8,345 nt of DNA, from assembly GCA_964561545.1 (NCBI GenBank), contig CAZLQF010000058.1, positions 1 through 8,345 on the forward strand. Direction: 5' to 3'. A program made the position numbers and the translations under genes. Within the stretch, counting starts at the first letter, position 1; the number at the start of each line of letters is the position of its first letter. Below, one piece after another: positions 6,885 to 8,345 of the stretch. Below the pieces are notes generated by a model. That model had not been told where the DNA came from. It saw only the letters and a program-made list of their open reading frames with translations, and searched no databases. The stretch comes from CAZLQF01 sp964561545 (GTDB lineage Bacteria > Bacteroidota > Bacteroidia > CAILMK01 > CAYYUA01).

Positions 6885-8231
6885 TTACTCTCTTATAAAT
6901 TGAATCTCTGCTCCGCCTTGATAGAGGATCAATTTCTGGTATTTGTTCTCCTCTAATTCCTTAAACTTGATACGAACGCCAGCACGTTCATATTTGAAGG
7001 TGGTATCGCTGGTAGGGTTGAGTGGGAAAGCTTGTTGACCGGTGCCTTTAGCGGTTAATTGGTCACCATCTTGACTAACGGTTATCTTAATGGGCACGCG
7101 TTCTGTATCGTAAACCCCTTTGTAAAGGCCGAATTTTCCTTTTGGCAGCTTATAGTCGATTTCCTGAAAGGAGGGGATTTGGAAGTTATTGCCATAATAA
7201 ATGCTAAGGATCCCGATCAAAATCTCATTCATCGAATAGTTCAATGCATTGTAGGTGCAAGCAAAAGCTACGCTATCCTCGGGAGAGTAGGATAAAACAG
7301 TGCTGAAGCCATCAATGGCCCCGGTGTAGCCATATAGGCTTTTTCCTTGAAAGGGCATAAGTATCAGCCCTTTGCCCATGCCTTCTTGCATGTTGCTCAT
7401 AGAATCCAGGCTTTCCTTGTTGAATAGTTCATGATTGAACAATCCTTCGGCAAAACGGGTAAGCTCTTGAGGCGTTGAAACAATACCACCAGCTCCGTGG
7501 GCTATTTTGAGGTTGCTGAAGTTAACATGATTCCAGGCACCATCGCGGTATCGGTAAGAGCAAGCTTGGTTGTTTACGGATTGTGAGTCTGGTGCAAAAT
7601 AAGTTTTTTCTAATCCGATCTTATCAAGAATTCGTTTCTTTAAAAGCTGGCTGTAGGACTGGTTGGTTATCTCTTCCATTATATAGCCCAGCAGGATGTA
7701 ATTGGTGTTGGAATATTGCATGGTTGAACCTGGTTCAGCCTGTGGTTGATCCGTTCTAAAAGTATCCAGCAGGGCTTCTTTGGAAAGTGATTGATCTTTC
7801 CAATTCAGGTAACTTCCTTTCTTGGTAAGGTCCAGCAAGCCACTTTGGTGACTCAACAAGTGCCTAATGGTGATGTCATTGGCATTGGGTATTTTCGGGT
7901 AAAATTCTGCAAGCCTCGTATTTAAGGTTAGTTTGCCATCTTCTATCAATTGAAATATCAAAGTAGCCGTATACATCTTGCTAACTGAACCAATACGGTA
8001 TTTGGTATTGACAGTTGCTTTTTCCTTCTTAGGAACATTCTTGTATCCCAGGGCTTTTAAATATTCGAACTTCCCATTTTTGGCAATGGCAAATGAGCCC
8101 ATCATTTTGTTGTTCTCATGTAGCACTTGTAGGAAGCTATCAAGTTTGGCTTTGTTGAAAGATTGTTGGGCATTGGCTAATTTGCAGGCCCCTAAAAAGG
8201 TTAATAACAATATAAACGCGCATTGTTTCAT
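6885..8231 (-). CDS. Exported serine hydrolase, beta-lactamase/penicillin-binding-protein-like fold (class C type)
   Basis: The 448-residue protein starts with a signal sequence that can be read two ways: a lipobox LGAC with Cys16, or a signal peptidase I site ANA|QQ at 21/22. The serine hydrolase core shows S82-V-S-K85 (SxxK nucleophile and lysine) inside RIGSVSKMYTA, HLLSHQSGL at 124-132, and Y173-S-N175 (YxN). The third motif position is GYTGAIDGF at 301-309, where many relatives have His or Lys in place of Tyr302. Residues from about 365 to 448 form a separate beta-rich domain like the small C-terminal domains often fused to these hydrolases. Family members include D-aminopeptidases, carboxypeptidases, esterases and class C beta-lactamases, so substrate and any role in beta-lactam resistance are unknown. 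It likely acts in the periplasm or on the envelope. It converges on the dehydrogenase 84 bases away and appears monocistronic. Confidence 0.93.
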   Translation of the reverse strand: MKQCAFILLLTFLGACKLANAQQSFNKAKLDSFLQVLHENNKMMGSFAIAKNGKFEYLKALGYKNVPKKEKATVNTKYRIGSVSKMYTATLIFQLIEDGKLTLNTRLAEFYPKIPNANDITIRHLLSHQSGLLDLTKKGSYLNWKDQSLSKEALLDTFRTDQPQAEPGSTMQYSNTNYILLGYIMEEITNQSYSQLLKKRILDKIGLEKTYFAPDSQSVNNQACSYRYRDGAWNHVNFSNLKIAHGAGGIVSTPQELTRFAEGLFNHELFNKESLDSMSNMQEGMGKGLILMPFQGKSLYGYTGAIDGFSTVLSYSPEDSVAFACTYNALNYSMNEILIGILSIYYGNNFQIPSFQEIDYKLPKGKFGLYKGVYDTERVPIKITVSQDGDQLTAKGTGQQAFPLNPTSDTTFKYERAGVRIKFKELEENKYQKLILYQGGAEIQFIRE

Positions 8232-8254
8232 TGTAAAGAGTTTTAAAAGGTGTT

Positions 8255-8262
8255 CAAAATTA
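8255..8262 (-). promoter_or_regulatory. Candidate Bacteroidota -7 promoter box of the serine hydrolase
   Basis: On the minus strand TAATTTTG matches the Bacteroidota -7 consensus TAnnTTTG exactly and ends 23 bases before the ATG, which would give a short leader. No TTG is found at the expected -33 spacing; the bases there read GAATTAG. A match to a consensus this short in AT-rich DNA may be accidental. Confidence 0.35.
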
Positions 8263-8345
8263 AAATTTCTTTTATTCTAATTCGTAAGGCAGGTTTGGCA
8301 CGATTTCAACTCCTAAGATTTAGGATCATTGGTGGATTTTCAATC

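Noticed and set aside
7978..8280. A 100-codon plus-strand frame opposite the serine hydrolase N-terminus
   Set aside because: It is antisense to the SxxK region and signal peptide, so it is a shadow.

Overview
The window most likely comes from a member of the Bacteroidota, probably a Cytophagales-like marine or environmental lineage. The phylum call rests on three things seen here: a secreted protein ending in a type IX secretion (T9SS) type A sorting domain, a TPR/transmembrane/AraC hybrid regulator of the kind common in this phylum, and a match to the Bacteroidota -7 promoter box (TAnnTTTG) upstream of one gene. The order-level guess is weak.

There are four protein genes. On the minus strand, from the left edge to 2870, lies a secreted protein of at least 956 residues whose last few codons fall outside the window. 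It has a signal peptide, ELWxxDGT repeats that can be read as a closed nine-bladed propeller, a beta-rich middle region, a fibronectin-like module and a T9SS sorting domain. After a 360-base gap, also on the minus strand, comes a membrane-anchored TPR/AraC regulator (3231-4937). A long AT-rich divergent region separates it from a plus-strand Ldh-family malate/lactate-type dehydrogenase (5688-6800). This converges on a minus-strand exported serine hydrolase of the beta-lactamase/penicillin-binding-protein fold (6885-8231), whose upstream region runs to the right edge.

Nothing indicates that the four genes form one pathway. The regulator lies directly upstream of the propeller gene in the same orientation, and the gap between them is rich in unusual repeats: four helically phased ATCGA boxes, a 21-bp tandem repeat overlapping a stem-loop, and a second stem-loop. 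An AATCGA inverted repeat also lies upstream of the regulator. A tentative model is that the regulator controls the surface protein and perhaps itself through ATCGA-containing sites. No RNA genes, CRISPR arrays, insertion sequences or phage genes were recognised. I did not find a convincing wholly new system; the most interesting material is the repeat-rich gap at 3065-3197 and the propeller protein.
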